From assembly GCA_910585905.1 (NCBI GenBank), contig CAJUID010000008.1, positions 1-64,000 on the forward strand: a stretch of DNA of 64,000 nt, given 5' to 3'. Positions 14,577 through 24,063 of this stretch are shown one piece after another. Made by a program: the position numbers and the translations under genes. Each line of letters begins with the position of its first letter. The first letter of the stretch is position 1. The notes below the pieces were generated by a model. It worked only from the letters and a program-made list of their open reading frames with translations, did not search any database and had not been told where the DNA came from. The DNA is from an uncultured Lachnospiraceae bacterium. GTDB lineage: Bacteria; Bacillota; Clostridia; Lachnospirales; Lachnospiraceae.

Positions 14577-16409
14577 ATGAATCAGATGGACAGTATTATA
14601 GAGGATCTTTACTCTGATAACGGATGTAAATTACATAAATTATGTCAAAAAGAAATGGCACGGTTTGGTGGAATCTCACAGAAAGATTATGATGATTTTT
14701 ATTCAAGAGTAGGTTATGAAATTACCAAGGCCAGAGAGAGCTATGACTCTTCTCATGGCAAATCGTTTAAAGATTATATTTTTGGAGTTATAAAATTTTC
14801 TATACAGAAAGAAATGACATATAAGAATAGAAGTAAAAGGCAAAATTTTATTGAAAGCGAGGAAGAAGACGAATATGGAAATCTCATTAAGAAGAAAGAG
14901 TATATAACTGATATTTCGTTAGATACTCCTATTGACGAGGAAAATGGTTTATGCATAGGTGATATTTTGCCGTCAAGTTTTGACTTGGATAATGTATTGG
15001 CCGAAAAATTGGGGGATTTTTACAGTGACAATGTCAAAAATTATTTAGAACATTTACCAGAAATGCCTAGAAAAGTTGCAAAATTAATTATGAAAGGTTA
15101 TAAACGTGATGATATTAAGCGCATTCTTAACATAACTGAGAAGCAATATATTCAATGTTTTACTGTAATGAAATTATATGAAAATAAAAGAATTTTGTAT
15201 CAAGAAAAAAGAGAAATAGTAATGGAGGAAGAGGAGATGAATACTATGTTAGAGCAGGATGTTATCGAAGATTATAAAAATACTAGTTATAGTATTGAAT
15301 CAATTAGTAAACAGTTGAATAGAAAAAGACTTCGTGATGACCATATATTGCAGCGGCATAGTGGTCAATGGAAAAAGTTTGCTAAAAGCGAGTTGATTGC
15401 AGATATATTAAGAGGAAAATCACTGACTCAGATTATTATTTGTGAAGAGATAAAAGATGGATTAAGGATGCAATGGTTAATAGATGGAAAACAAAGATGT
15501 ACAACATTGGATGATTTCTTACATGATGGGTTTTCGATTTCTAAAAATGTGAAGAATTATAATATTAAATATCAAACACCCAGAATTGATGAAGTTGGAA
15601 ATGAAATTTTGAATGAAGATGGATTTATTGTAATGGAATGGAAGATATTTGATATGCGTGGGAAAAAATTTTCGCAATTGCCAGAAGAGTTACAGGATGT
15701 TTTTAAAGATCGTCAAATCCCAGTTCTTTATGAAACAAATTGTTCTAAACGTGACATAGCGGAAGATATTGCAAGATTTAATAGAAATAGGCCTATGAAT
15801 AAGGCACAGAATGGTTGGCTGGAATTAGAAGAGGGCTTTGCAGAATTAGTAGACAGCATCGCAAAGATGCCATTTTTTCAGCCAGAATTTGTGGGCAGCT
15901 CGTATACTAGAACGAATAATACATCAGGTGCTATTCGAAGAATTATTGTAGAGAGTGTAATGGTATCGGACTTTATTGAAGACTTTTGTGATTTTAATCA
16001 TATTTGTGTATTTTTATCAGAAGAAGCAAGCGATTCTAATTTTACAGAATTTTATTCACTTGTTGAAAGGCTAACAGAGATTTGTAAAACAGAGAAAAGT
16101 GCAGAGTTATTTAATACTAAAGATTCTTTTTTATGGTTTGGTTTGTTTTCAAGATTTTCGAAACTAAATATAGAAGATAAAAGGTTTAGGGATTTTATGG
16201 ATGATTTCACTTCTTTACGAAAATTGAAAATGAAAGGAAAATCCTTTAATGATATTTTAGATGAGTCAAAATCTACAAAAGAGAAAAGTATTGTTATAAA
16301 GAAGATAAATCATCTAGAAATGCTTATGATGAAGTATTTTAATATGAAAGGAGGTGAGGGTACGAAATATAAAAATATAGAATATTATACATATGAAAGA
16401 GGGATTTAA
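14577..16409 (+). CDS. Sigma-70-like domain fused to a DUF262 (ParB-like) domain
   Basis: 610 residues, first gene of the early operon. Residues 55-90 resemble sigma region 2 (SFKDYIFGVIKFSIQKEM then a basic stretch), 114-130 the linker often seen in phage sigma factors (SLDTPIDEENG...GDIL), and 150-205 a helix-turn-helix like region 4 (LIMKGYKRDDIKRILNITEK). From about 250 on, DUF262 is visible: ILQRHSGQW (257-265), ADILRGKSLTQIIICE, and the signature IDGKQR (302-307) shared with ParB-type nucleotide-binding domains. The ATG has GGATGG upstream. The sigma assignment is by pattern only. The fusion would link promoter or DNA recognition to a nucleotide-dependent domain; whether it serves the host polymerase or the phage one is unknown. 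Confidence 0.6.
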   Translation: MNQMDSIIEDLYSDNGCKLHKLCQKEMARFGGISQKDYDDFYSRVGYEITKARESYDSSHGKSFKDYIFGVIKFSIQKEMTYKNRSKRQNFIESEEEDEYGNLIKKKEYITDISLDTPIDEENGLCIGDILPSSFDLDNVLAEKLGDFYSDNVKNYLEHLPEMPRKVAKLIMKGYKRDDIKRILNITEKQYIQCFTVMKLYENKRILYQEKREIVMEEEEMNTMLEQDVIEDYKNTSYSIESISKQLNRKRLRDDHILQRHSGQWKKFAKSELIADILRGKSLTQIIICEEIKDGLRMQWLIDGKQRCTTLDDFLHDGFSISKNVKNYNIKYQTPRIDEVGNEILNEDGFIVMEWKIFDMRGKKFSQLPEELQDVFKDRQIPVLYETNCSKRDIAEDIARFNRNRPMNKAQNGWLELEEGFAELVDSIAKMPFFQPEFVGSSYTRTNNTSGAIRRIIVESVMVSDFIEDFCDFNHICVFLSEEASDSNFTEFYSLVERLTEICKTEKSAELFNTKDSFLWFGLFSRFSKLNIEDKRFRDFMDDFTSLRKLKMKGKSFNDILDESKSTKEKSIVIKKINHLEMLMMKYFNMKGGEGTKYKNIEYYTYERGI

Positions 16410-16413
16410 ATAC

Positions 16414-16460
16414 TTAAGTTTGAATGTAAAGTGATGGTCAGTATAGTTTTAAGTTTGAAT
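16414..16460. repeat. Direct repeat of 12 bp upstream of the ATPase gene
   Basis: TTAAGTTTGAAT occurs at 16414-16425 and again at 16449-16460, 35 bases apart, in the short gap between two early genes. It may be a binding site for a regulator or residue of a local duplication. No consensus promoter is obvious beside it. Confidence 0.35.
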
Positions 16461-16514
16461 AACTGTTGATATAGCATAAAACATCAAAAATTTTATATTA
16501 TAGGAGGAAACAAA

Positions 16515-17468
16515 TTGGGATTTCAAGTAAAAAAAGCAGTACGGGAAAAAATTTATGTAAAAATTGCATTAATGAGTCCAAGTGGTGGAGGTAAAACGTA
16601 TTCAGCATTAAAGCTTGCAACTGGTATGGCCAATAAAATGGAACTGATGACAGGTAAGAGACCAAAGATTTTGCTTGGAAATACAGAAGCAAAGCGTGGA
16701 TATTATTATGCCGATGAGTTTGATTATGATATTGTTGATATTGATGCTCCCCATAGTCCTGAAAAGTATGTAGAATTTATTGAATTTGCTGTAAATAAGG
16801 GATATAAGATTCTAATCATTGACAGTTCTTCTCATGAATGGGAGGGGAGGGGAGGTTGCCTTGAACTTCAGCAGCAAGCAGGCGGAACCTATCAAGCATG
16901 GGGAAAAGTGACACCTAGGCATAATAAATTTATTCAAGCTATTGCGGATAGCCCAATTCACATAATTGCAACTATGCGAGGCAAAGACCAATATGAATTA
17001 GAAAAGGATGAGAGAGGTAAGACAAGCGTTAAAAAACTTGGGGTTGGGGCAAAACAAAGAGATGGGTTTGAGTATGAATTTACTTGTACATTTTTGATTG
17101 ATCAAAAAACACATATGGCTGAGGTGCAGAAAGATAATACTCATATTTTTGAAAATCAAGTTGCTACATTGTTAAATGAGTCTTATGGAGAAAAAATTGC
17201 TAAGTGGGCAGACATTGGAAAAGGTTACACACCAATTGTCCGAAGTAAAGATGAAAGTTCTAGACATGGATGCATAGATGGTGATATTGCTGCAGTTAAG
17301 AAAGAGATAATTGCAGTATGTACAGCTTTGGGGGGAACAAAAAATGCTGAGTTGATGACAACATTAAAAGCTTATGTACCTAGTGGTAATCCAAATGCCT
17401 TTAGAGATATTGATAAGGCAAAAGAATGTCTAGTAAAAATAAGAGGGATTAGGGCTTTAGAGATATAA
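16515..17468 (+). CDS. Sak4-like / AAA_24 phage recombination ATPase
   Basis: 317 residues, TTG start six bases after TAGGAGGA. Walker A is SPSGGGKT at residues 21-28, and a Walker B-type strand KILIIDSSSHEW follows. The GNTEAKRGYYYAD and MRGKDQY segments are typical of phage RecA-core ATPases of the Sak4/AAA_24 group, which act with SSB as single-strand annealing or recombination mediators. The next gene is indeed SSB. The protein would load on phage DNA during replication-coupled recombination. The C-terminal 70 residues are not conserved to my eye. Confidence 0.75.
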   Translation: MGFQVKKAVREKIYVKIALMSPSGGGKTYSALKLATGMANKMELMTGKRPKILLGNTEAKRGYYYADEFDYDIVDIDAPHSPEKYVEFIEFAVNKGYKILIIDSSSHEWEGRGGCLELQQQAGGTYQAWGKVTPRHNKFIQAIADSPIHIIATMRGKDQYELEKDERGKTSVKKLGVGAKQRDGFEYEFTCTFLIDQKTHMAEVQKDNTHIFENQVATLLNESYGEKIAKWADIGKGYTPIVRSKDESSRHGCIDGDIAAVKKEIIAVCTALGGTKNAELMTTLKAYVPSGNPNAFRDIDKAKECLVKIRGIRALEI

Positions 17469-17489
17469 TAATATAGGAGAAAATTGATT

Positions 17490-17936
17490 ATGAATAAAGT
17501 AATGTTGATGGGACGTTTAACTAGAGATCCAGAGATTAGATATTCTCAGGGGAATAATACTTTGGCGATTGTAAGGTATTCACTCGCAGTAGAACGTAGA
17601 TTTAAAAGAGATGGAGAGGAACAACAAGCAGATTTTATTAATTGTGTTGCATTTGGAAAATCGGGTGAATTTGCACAAAAATACTTTCATCAGGGTATAA
17701 AAGTAATTGTTATAGGGCGTATTCAAACAGGAAGCTATACCAATAAGGATGGCCAAAAGGTATATACAACGGATGTGCTTGTGGAGGAGCAAGAATTTGC
17801 GGAGAGCAAGGCGGTAGCGATAAAAAATGGCATAAGTTGCATGCAAGAAGTTTCTTCCAAACCGGAACTGATGCATATGGCTAATAGCGGTGTGGATATT
17901 CCTAATGCTGTGGATGAAGAATTACCTTTTAGTTAA
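17490..17936 (+). CDS. ssb: Single-stranded DNA-binding protein
   Basis: 148 residues from the ATG at 17490, ten bases after AGGAG; a TTG two codons earlier is the alternative. One OB fold (MLMGRLTRDPEIRY, ADFINCVAFGKSGEFAQKYF, VIGRIQTGSYTNKDGQKVY) and an acidic tip DEELPFS at the C-terminus, the standard docking peptide for replication proteins. It coats single-stranded phage DNA and probably recruits the primase-helicase and Sak4-like ATPase encoded beside it. The tail is a little short compared with host SSBs but complete. Confidence 0.92.
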   Translation: MNKVMLMGRLTRDPEIRYSQGNNTLAIVRYSLAVERRFKRDGEEQQADFINCVAFGKSGEFAQKYFHQGIKVIVIGRIQTGSYTNKDGQKVYTTDVLVEEQEFAESKAVAIKNGISCMQEVSSKPELMHMANSGVDIPNAVDEELPFS

Positions 17937-18010
17937 TATAGTTAGTGTTTTAGAGTGGGGATAAGAAGGGAAAGCTTGCTATAATAATATAAAGTTTAGG
18001 TGGTGGATCA

Positions 18011-19927
18011 GTGTTAATTGAAAGGAAAGACATTGAAGTTGCTAAAGAGAGGTTAGGCAGCCAAAATGCATTGATAATGGCAGAATTGTTAGAGTTGGAT
18101 GATTTTGATGTAAAGAATTTGAAGTCGTGTTGTCCATACCACGATGAGAATACTGCCAGTTTCATATATAACAAGAAAAATCATACATTTCATTGTTTTG
18201 GATGTAATAAAACAGTTGATATTATTGATGTACTAATGGAAAAGGGAAAAACGTTTTTGGAGTCTGCAAAGTTTGTTTTTGAAAAAGCGGATTTGGATTA
18301 TAATTTTGGAGAAAAGGACGTAAAAACAAAGCGCAATTATTGCTATCCCTATGAGGAACCGTTAAATGACAAGAAAAAGGTAATAGAATATTGGGGAAAA
18401 CGTGGCATATCAAAAAATGTAATTGATTACCTAGATATAAGAGAGGATAAGAATGGAAATGGTGTGTTCAATTTTTATGATACGAATGATGTGTTGACAA
18501 TGGTCAAATATAGACCATCGCATACTGTTGACAAATGTTCTGGCAATCCTAAAACATGGTGTCAAAAAGATGCAGATACGACTTCATTATTATTTAATAT
18601 GAATAGGGTAAATACATCTAAACCTTTACTTATTACAGAGGGAGAAACGGATTGTGCCAGCGCAATTGAGGCAGGTTTTTTGAATACTGTAAGTGTGCCG
18701 CTGGGTGCAGGGAACTTACAGTGGATTGAAGAAAATTGGGATTGGTTAAACTTATTTGATTCTATTATTATTTGGTCAGATAATGATGAGGCTGGTAATA
18801 AAATGAGAAAAGAATGTATTTATCGTCTTGGTACATGGAGGACAAAGTATATTATGGCACCAAATTATTATGAGAGGGATAATGGTAAGAAAGTGCCATT
18901 AAATGATATTAATGATTGTTTACAGATTGGTGGCGCAGATTATGTAATGCAGCTTATCTCTGATGCAAAGGATGTTCCAGTGAATAGTGTTGTTGACTAC
19001 TCGAATATTGAACAACAGGATATATCACAAATGGAGGGAGTAAATACAGGAATTAAGCCATTGGATCGGGAATTATTAAAGATATTTTATGGTACGTTGA
19101 CTGTTCTTTCAGGAAGGCCTGGCAGCGGAAAGACAAGTATTATTGATCAGACTATAGCAATGACGATTGACAATGATACTCCCGTATTTTTATTTTCAAA
19201 GGAAATGCCTGAGAGGATGAGTGCAAATTGGTTTAATACAATGATTGCTGGAAGAAGAAATATGGAAGAAAAGTTAGATAGGGATGGTAGAAAATATTAT
19301 ATAGTTCCTCAGGATGTACAGAAGAAAATGCAGTCATTTTATCGTAAGAAATTATTTATATATAGAGATGACGAGCCAAATGATTTGGATTCTGTGATGA
19401 AATCAGCAGAAGATTGTGTTAGAAAATTTGGGTGTAAACTGATTGTAATTGATAATCTTATGATGATTGATTTGAACTGTGCAGAGAGTGATAAGAATAC
19501 AGCACAAACAAATCTTATTAATTCATTAATTAAGTTTGCTGCTAAGTTTAATGTTGCGGTGGTTTTGATTGCACATCCAAGGAAAACCCAGGATATTAAT
19601 TCTGATATTGAAATGTATGATATATCTGGCACATCAAATATTATTAATCTTGCTATGAGATTAATAGGTCTTAGAAGGGTATCTAAGAAAGAAAAGGAAG
19701 AGCCAAAAGCAAAATGGAGGAATTATGATGTGGTATTAACGGTGATAAAGGATCGGTTATTAGGCAAAGCTGATTTTCAGATGGGATTATGGTATGACTT
19801 AGTATCCCGGAGGTTTTATACAGATTATGCAGAGTATGATGTACAATTTGCATGGGATGACAGAGTATACACGGACAAGTTGCCTTATAGGGATAGGTCT
19901 AAGGAAGGTGTATTTCCAGATAAATAA
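18011..19927 (+). CDS. Phage DNA primase-helicase (CHC2 zinc finger, TOPRIM, DnaB-type)
   Basis: 638 residues, GTG start after AGGTGG. Domains in order: CHC2 zinc finger (C41, H44, C62, C65), TOPRIM primase core from about 205 to 290 (ITEGETDC, then WSDNDEAG), and a hexameric helicase from about 345 on, with Walker A SGRPGSGKTS near residue 370. This is the T7 gp4 arrangement: one polypeptide unwinds the fork and lays RNA primers. It lies between ssb and the nuclease and polymerase genes, completing a phage replisome. All key residues appear intact. Confidence 0.92.
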   Translation: MLIERKDIEVAKERLGSQNALIMAELLELDDFDVKNLKSCCPYHDENTASFIYNKKNHTFHCFGCNKTVDIIDVLMEKGKTFLESAKFVFEKADLDYNFGEKDVKTKRNYCYPYEEPLNDKKKVIEYWGKRGISKNVIDYLDIREDKNGNGVFNFYDTNDVLTMVKYRPSHTVDKCSGNPKTWCQKDADTTSLLFNMNRVNTSKPLLITEGETDCASAIEAGFLNTVSVPLGAGNLQWIEENWDWLNLFDSIIIWSDNDEAGNKMRKECIYRLGTWRTKYIMAPNYYERDNGKKVPLNDINDCLQIGGADYVMQLISDAKDVPVNSVVDYSNIEQQDISQMEGVNTGIKPLDRELLKIFYGTLTVLSGRPGSGKTSIIDQTIAMTIDNDTPVFLFSKEMPERMSANWFNTMIAGRRNMEEKLDRDGRKYYIVPQDVQKKMQSFYRKKLFIYRDDEPNDLDSVMKSAEDCVRKFGCKLIVIDNLMMIDLNCAESDKNTAQTNLINSLIKFAAKFNVAVVLIAHPRKTQDINSDIEMYDISGTSNIINLAMRLIGLRRVSKKEKEEPKAKWRNYDVVLTVIKDRLLGKADFQMGLWYDLVSRRFYTDYAEYDVQFAWDDRVYTDKLPYRDRSKEGVFPDK

Positions 19928-19939
19928 TGGGGAGAACTT

Positions 19940-20728
19940 ATGGATGAGGATAGATTTATTATAGATACTATGTTATGGAGTTTTTCAAGGCTGAATTTTT
20001 ATGAGCAATGTCCCTATGGTTTTTGGCTCAAATATGTTCAATGTAACGAAGGAGAGCCAAATTTTTTTGGACAATATGGGAGCTTAATGCATAAAATTCT
20101 TGAAAAATATGAAAAAGAGGAGTTATCCCTTTTTGAAATATCACAGTATTATGTGGATAATTTTAATGTGTTTGTGACTTGTAATCCACCTAAAAATAAG
20201 TATACGGATATTAGGCAGTTATATTTTGATAAAGGACTGGAATATCTTGATCATATTGATTTGCTATTGGATAAATATGAGATTTTGGGGGTTGAAAAGG
20301 AGGTGAAATTTGAAGTTGGAGACTATAAAATGATTGGATATATAGATTTACTCTTAAGGGAAAAGGAAACAAAGGAAATCACGATAGTAGACCATAAGAG
20401 CGGAAGTGTTAAGTTTAAAAAGAATGGAGAATTGAGTAAAAAGGAAGAAAGTCATGTGTTGGGATTTAAAAGGCAGTTATACTTATATTCTATTGCGGTT
20501 ATACAGGAGTACGGGGTTAAGCCGAAATATTTGCAGTGGAATTTATTTAAGGATAGGAATTGGTTGACCGTTGAATTTAATTATGAAGAATTTATAGAGG
20601 CTTGTCATTGGGCAGAAGAAGTAGTGAAGGCTATTGAACAAGAAAGGGATTGGCTACCAAATCCATCTCGGTATTTTTGTTGGAATATATGTGATATGAG
20701 GAACTGTGCATGTGAGTATAAACCATAG
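19940..20728 (+). CDS. PD-(D/E)XK nuclease, Cas4/RecB-like, probably iron-sulfur
   Basis: 262 residues. The core nuclease motifs are MIGYIDLLL followed by ITIVDHKSGS near residue 150. One cysteine near the N-terminus (C24 in YEQCPYGFW) and a C-terminal cluster (C247, C251, C256, C258) match the four-cysteine iron-sulfur latch of Cas4 and AddB nucleases. SFSRLNFYEQCPYGFWLKYV is a typical opening of this group. It likely processes DNA ends for recombination or packaging-related replication. No CRISPR genes are near, so an adaptation role is not suggested. Its stop lies inside the ribosome site of the polymerase gene. Confidence 0.8.
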   Translation: MDEDRFIIDTMLWSFSRLNFYEQCPYGFWLKYVQCNEGEPNFFGQYGSLMHKILEKYEKEELSLFEISQYYVDNFNVFVTCNPPKNKYTDIRQLYFDKGLEYLDHIDLLLDKYEILGVEKEVKFEVGDYKMIGYIDLLLREKETKEITIVDHKSGSVKFKKNGELSKKEESHVLGFKRQLYLYSIAVIQEYGVKPKYLQWNLFKDRNWLTVEFNYEEFIEACHWAEEVVKAIEQERDWLPNPSRYFCWNICDMRNCACEYKP

Positions 20729-20742
20729 GAGGTGATCCCATA
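20727..20742 (+). promoter_or_regulatory. Ribosome site deciding an AUA start for the DNA polymerase
   Basis: AGGAGGTGAT (20727-20736) is a near-perfect anti-16S match. Seven bases after AGGAGG, in frame with the polymerase, is ATA at 20740. An in-frame stop lies at 20719, and the first in-frame ATG (20899) would delete the PHP metal motif, so ATA is the best start. Confidence 0.75.
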
Positions 20743-23700
20743 AAGAAGAATTATATAGCTTATCATTTACATACAGAGGATTCACTTCTGGACAGTTGTA
20801 CGAATTACAAATTATATGTAGATAGAGCAGTTGAACTTGGACAGACTGCAATCTGTTTTACGGAACATGGTAATGTCTACAATAATATTGCAAAGAAGAT
20901 GTATGCAAATAGTAAAGGCTTAAAGTATTTACATGGGGTTGAAATGTATCTTACTGCTTCGTTAAAAGAAAAGGTTAGAGATAATTACCATATCATTTTA
21001 ATAGCAAAAAACTTTGAAGGGGTAAAAGAAATTAACCTTCTCGTTGATTTATCAACGAGAAGTGATCATATGTATTATAAACCAAGAATAACATTTGATG
21101 AGTTTTTTGCTATCTCTAATAATGTAATCAAAATTTCTGCTTGTCTAGCATCTCCAATTAGCAAGTATCCGTCATTTGTTAGCAAGCTGTATGATGGTCT
21201 CAATAAGTTAGAAAGCAAAAAAATGGAGTTAATTGATAATGGCCAACTTGAGATTGAAATAGCAAAGATAAAATCTAATATTAATAAGGCAAAGGAGACT
21301 TATCGGAGGCTTTTACAGACATTTGATTACTATGAAATCCAACCACATATCAAATCGCTGGATCAGATAAAATATAATCAGATGTTGTATGAAGCATCAA
21401 AAAAATATGGAAAACCTCTGATTGCTGGCACTGACACACATAGTATCAATCAGTATAAAGCAGAGTGTAGAAGCATTTTGCAAAAGGCAAAGCATATAGA
21501 GTTTTCAAATGAAGATGAGTTCGATCTTACTTACAAATCATATGACGAACTTGTAGAAATGTTTAGGCAACAAAACTCTTTGCCTATGGATGTAATTCAG
21601 GAGGCAATAGAAAATACAAACCGGATGGCTGATTCTGTTACAGATTATGATCTAGATACTGCTTTTAAGTATCCTATTCTATATGAAAATGAAGAAGAAG
21701 TATTTATGAATCGTATATATAGAATGTACCACGAAAAACTCGATAAAGGAATTATTAAACCAGATTCAAGATACGAAGATAATATCAAGGAAGAATTAAG
21801 AGTTTTTAAAAAGATTGGTATGATTGGATTTATGTTGTTTATGTCAGAATTGGCGTGCTGGTGTTGGGAGCATGATATTCCTATTGGTTTTTGTAGGGGG
21901 TCTGTTGGTGGTTCCACTATAGCATTTTTAACGGATATTACAGATGTTGACCCTGTTTTGTGGGATACTGTTTTTTCGAGATTTGCTAATGAGGATAGGA
22001 AAGAGATTGGCGATATAGACCTTGATATTGCGCCATCTCAGCGCCATTTAGTCTATGAACATATTATAGAAAAGTTTGGAGAAGATAAAACAGCTTATGT
22101 ATTGGCAATAGGTACAATTTCTGATAAGGGGACAATTGATGAGATTGGGCGTGCATTAAACATTCCATTATATGAAGTAAAGGAAATAAAGGAACTTTAC
22201 TCCGAGTATACAGATGCAATTAATAGCAATTTAGATAAAGTAAAGAAAATTGAATTAGTATATGGTTATGAGAATAATCTAAAACTTGTAAAAGAAAAAG
22301 AAATATGTGAAGGAGAAATTAAGCATCATCAAAAGCTTTTAACAGAATTAAAGGAAGTCAAGTATAAGGATTTGTTTTACTACTTTGATGGATTAGTAGG
22401 AACAGCGATTTCACAGTCAATGCATCCAGCAGGAATTATTGTCAGTCCCATAACACTTCCAGATCATTATGGGACGTTTTGGTCAAAAGATGGTAAGAGG
22501 ATTTTGAGTATCAATATGGAAGAGATTCATGAGGTATCACTTGTAAAATATGATCTTCTTGGATTGAAAAACATAGAGATTATAAAAGATTGCTGTAGAC
22601 TTGCAAATATATCATATCCCAAAGCATATGCAGTAGACTGGCTTGATAAAAATGTTTGGTCTCATATTGCAGATAGCCCAGTAGGGATTTTTCAGTTTGA
22701 AAGTAAATTTGCCTTTGATTCTATGAAAAGATTTATTTGTAAGTGTGTCAATGATCTATCCCTTGTAAACGCATCAATTAGGCCATCTGGAGAAAGTTAT
22801 AGAGATAAGTTGCTAGATAGGCAGCATAATAAGAATCCATCGAAAATAATAGATAATCTACTAAGTGCAAATAATGGATTTCTTGTCTTTCAAGAAGATA
22901 CGATTAAGTTCCTTACAAATATTTGTGGATTAAGCGGATCGGATGCAGATAACATAAGGAGGGCCATAGGACGGAAGCAGAAAGATAGGCTTGAGGCGGC
23001 ATTACCTGGTATATTAGAAGGATATTGCAGGAAATCAGACAAAGCAAGAGAAGTAGCAGAGCAAGAAGCAAAAGAATTTTTGCGGGTTATCGAAGATAGC
23101 TCCAATTATCAATTTGGTTATAATCACTCTACAGGATATTCTATGATAGGTTATATATGTGCTTATCTCAGATATTATTTCCCGAAAGAATTTACAACTG
23201 CATATTTAAACAATGCTAGCAATGAGGATGATATTAAATTTGGGACAGAGTTGGCGAAACAGCTTGGCATCACAGTACATAGCATAAAGTTTAGGTATTC
23301 TACTGCTAGGTATTCGTGTGATAGTAATGGTATATATAAAGGTATCGCATCTGTAAAATTCTTAAATGAAGAAGCTGCAGATAGTTTATTTTCCATTAGA
23401 GATGAAAGTTTTAACACATTTATTGATCTTCTTGTACGTATTACAGAACTAAAGATAGATAGTAGAAAACTGGATATTTTAATAAAATTGGACTTTTTTG
23501 AGGAATTTGGTGGTATATCATATTTGCTTAAATGCAATGAATTATTTCTGAAATATTATGGAAAAAAGCAACTAAAAAAAGAAAAGGTACTTGAGGATAA
23601 ATTGGATTTTGCTATTGTAAGAAAATATTCTGCAAAAGAAACACAGAAAACATTTTCGGGGATAAATAGTATTTTGCTTTTAAAGGAACTTATTGTTGGT

Positions 23701-24036
23701 ATTCCAAATGAAAAAACAAGCCTAAAGAAAAAAATTGCATATCAGTTAGAAAATCTAGGTTATGTAGATATTGTTGATAAAAAGTATGCTGGCTATTGCG
23801 TAGCATTAGACTTAAATCTTGACTATTCGCCGCGAATTCATTTATATGCGTTAGCAAATGGCAATACGATTCCAGTAAAAGTAAATAAGAAAATATTTGC
23901 AGATAATCCGATTAGGCGTGGCGATATTGTAAAAGTTGAGGAGCAGTGCCATAAGAATAAGGTGAAAAAAGTCGATGGGAAATGGTTAAAGACAGAGGAA
24001 AAGGAATGGTGGATTTCAAAGTACAAAATTTGTTAA
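20740..24036 (+). CDS. Phage replicative DNA polymerase, DnaE-type (C family) with PHP domain
   Basis: 1098 residues when read from the ATA at 20740. The N-terminal PHP domain has HLHTED (residues 9-14), FTEHGN and later GTDTHS, so its metal ligands seem kept. The polymerase core shows FCRGSVGG, the catalytic GDIDLDIAP near residues 423-431 and a third acidic motif in KYDLLGLKN. Further on come a finger motif (DNIRRAIGRKQKDR) and a segment FGYNHSTGYSMIGYICAYL typical of the family. It is somewhat shorter than host DnaE and ends with an OB-like region. It replicates the phage genome with the primase-helicase and SSB encoded upstream, as in SPbeta-type phages. Distinct from the host PolC at 48.5 kb. 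Confidence 0.9.
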   Translation: MKKNYIAYHLHTEDSLLDSCTNYKLYVDRAVELGQTAICFTEHGNVYNNIAKKMYANSKGLKYLHGVEMYLTASLKEKVRDNYHIILIAKNFEGVKEINLLVDLSTRSDHMYYKPRITFDEFFAISNNVIKISACLASPISKYPSFVSKLYDGLNKLESKKMELIDNGQLEIEIAKIKSNINKAKETYRRLLQTFDYYEIQPHIKSLDQIKYNQMLYEASKKYGKPLIAGTDTHSINQYKAECRSILQKAKHIEFSNEDEFDLTYKSYDELVEMFRQQNSLPMDVIQEAIENTNRMADSVTDYDLDTAFKYPILYENEEEVFMNRIYRMYHEKLDKGIIKPDSRYEDNIKEELRVFKKIGMIGFMLFMSELACWCWEHDIPIGFCRGSVGGSTIAFLTDITDVDPVLWDTVFSRFANEDRKEIGDIDLDIAPSQRHLVYEHIIEKFGEDKTAYVLAIGTISDKGTIDEIGRALNIPLYEVKEIKELYSEYTDAINSNLDKVKKIELVYGYENNLKLVKEKEICEGEIKHHQKLLTELKEVKYKDLFYYFDGLVGTAISQSMHPAGIIVSPITLPDHYGTFWSKDGKRILSINMEEIHEVSLVKYDLLGLKNIEIIKDCCRLANISYPKAYAVDWLDKNVWSHIADSPVGIFQFESKFAFDSMKRFICKCVNDLSLVNASIRPSGESYRDKLLDRQHNKNPSKIIDNLLSANNGFLVFQEDTIKFLTNICGLSGSDADNIRRAIGRKQKDRLEAALPGILEGYCRKSDKAREVAEQEAKEFLRVIEDSSNYQFGYNHSTGYSMIGYICAYLRYYFPKEFTTAYLNNASNEDDIKFGTELAKQLGITVHSIKFRYSTARYSCDSNGIYKGIASVKFLNEEAADSLFSIRDESFNTFIDLLVRITELKIDSRKLDILIKLDFFEEFGGISYLLKCNELFLKYYGKKQLKKEKVLEDKLDFAIVRKYSAKETQKTFSGINSILLLKELIVGIPNEKTSLKKKIAYQLENLGYVDIVDKKYAGYCVALDLNLDYSPRIHLYALANGNTIPVKVNKKIFADNPIRRGDIVKVEEQCHKNKVKKVDGKWLKTEEKEWWISKYKIC

Positions 24037-24063
24037 TTGGCATGAAAGAAATGAGGTGATTCT

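Noticed and set aside
20899..24036. ATG at 20899 as the polymerase start
   Set aside because: It would delete the N-terminal PHP motif that is clearly readable upstream in frame and has no ribosome site.
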